Positions 63,882 to 64,000 of a stretch of DNA of 64,000 nucleotides are shown here, piece after piece. The notes beneath the pieces were generated by a model. It made no database searches. It saw only the letters and a list, made by a program, of their open reading frames with translations, and was not told the DNA's origin. The stretch covers positions 62,001-126,000 of the forward strand of contig NZ_JASHHX010000011.1 of the NCBI RefSeq assembly GCF_030056575.1, given 5' to 3'. Positions within the stretch are counted from its first letter, which is position 1; every line of letters begins with the position of its first letter. The stretch is from Rhodoblastus sp. 17X3. Lineage in GTDB: Bacteria; Pseudomonadota; Alphaproteobacteria; Rhizobiales; Beijerinckiaceae. Position numbers and translations under genes: made by a program.

Positions 63882-64000
63882 ATGGCGTACAAGACCATTC
63901 AGCTCCTCGTGAATGTCAACGAAGACGCCACGCCGAATGCGGTGGTCGAATTTGCCATCGAATTCGCTCGCCGGGAAGGCGCGCATTTGTCCGCGCTCGA
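63882..64000 (+). CDS. Universal stress protein, N-terminal part (truncated by the window edge)
   Basis: The first 39 residues (MAYKTIQLLVNVNEDATPNA, then VVEFAIEFARREGAHLSAL) match the UspA-fold opening: a first beta-strand with KTIQLLVNVNED and a helix ending GAHLSAL. The protein continues beyond the window. UspA proteins bind ATP or other ligands and respond to stress. The short sequence limits the call. Confidence 0.65.
   Translation, partial: MAYKTIQLLVNVNEDATPNAVVEFAIEFARREGAHLSAL

Overview
The window is high-GC DNA (about 64% by eye) from an alphaproteobacterium, most likely of the order Hyphomicrobiales. A Beijerinckiaceae or Methylocystaceae type (Methylocystis, Rhodoblastus and relatives) is my best guess. 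The clues are hpnN (hopanoid transport), a class I PHB synthase, an NnrS protein, a COQ10-like protein and the codon use. I recognise no rRNA, tRNA, phage, insertion sequence or CRISPR array.

Region 1 (1-24000) is mostly housekeeping and envelope metabolism. It opens with the end of an acyltransferase and two GT4 glycosyltransferases around a DUF423 protein. Then come an AsmA-like protein, a LysR regulator, a hydrolase-phosphoribosyltransferase fusion, and a probable hpnN / Cys-rich protein / DUF2147 run. After that are a PLP-fold protein that seems to lack its catalytic lysine, an overlapping menA-COQ10 pair, a PAS protein that overlaps an AEC transporter tail to tail, and an LplT-PlsC-acyl-ACP synthetase fusion. 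TrxC, a hemerythrin-nnrS pair with an FNR/NnrR-like site, and phaC end the region.

Region 2 (24000-59300) is a large exopolysaccharide (EPS) locus of the Wzx/Wzy type. It has an initiating phosphoglycosyltransferase (30998), a flippase (28170), an ExoQ-like polymerase (34506), an outer-membrane export lipoprotein (41558) and a BY-kinase co-polymerase (38639). It also has at least six GT4 glycosyltransferases, acetyl- and acyltransferases, a methyltransferase, and two dehydrogenases predicted to make UDP-glucuronate and GDP-mannuronate. An asparagine-synthase-type amidotransferase may amidate a uronic acid. Several polysaccharide-degrading proteins lie in the same locus: a heparinase II/III protein, two proteins with heparin-lyase-I-like folds, and a Tat-exported GH5 glycanase. 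The last gene (55782-59303) encodes a 1173-residue protein with a lyase-like N-terminus, an array of degenerate repeats and an RTX-like C-terminus. Its DNA shows a duplicated 972-nt unit and a further 216-nt tandem duplication. I infer an acidic, uronate-containing EPS made together with its own remodelling enzymes.

Region 3 (59300-64000) holds a P-type cation ATPase whose stop codon overlaps the start of a small membrane-protein frame that looks frameshifted. A CDP-archaeol-synthase-like protein, a metallophosphoesterase and the start of a universal stress protein follow.

Many genes overlap by 1-8 bases, which suggests translational coupling. Two convergent pairs overlap by 43 and 58 bases.
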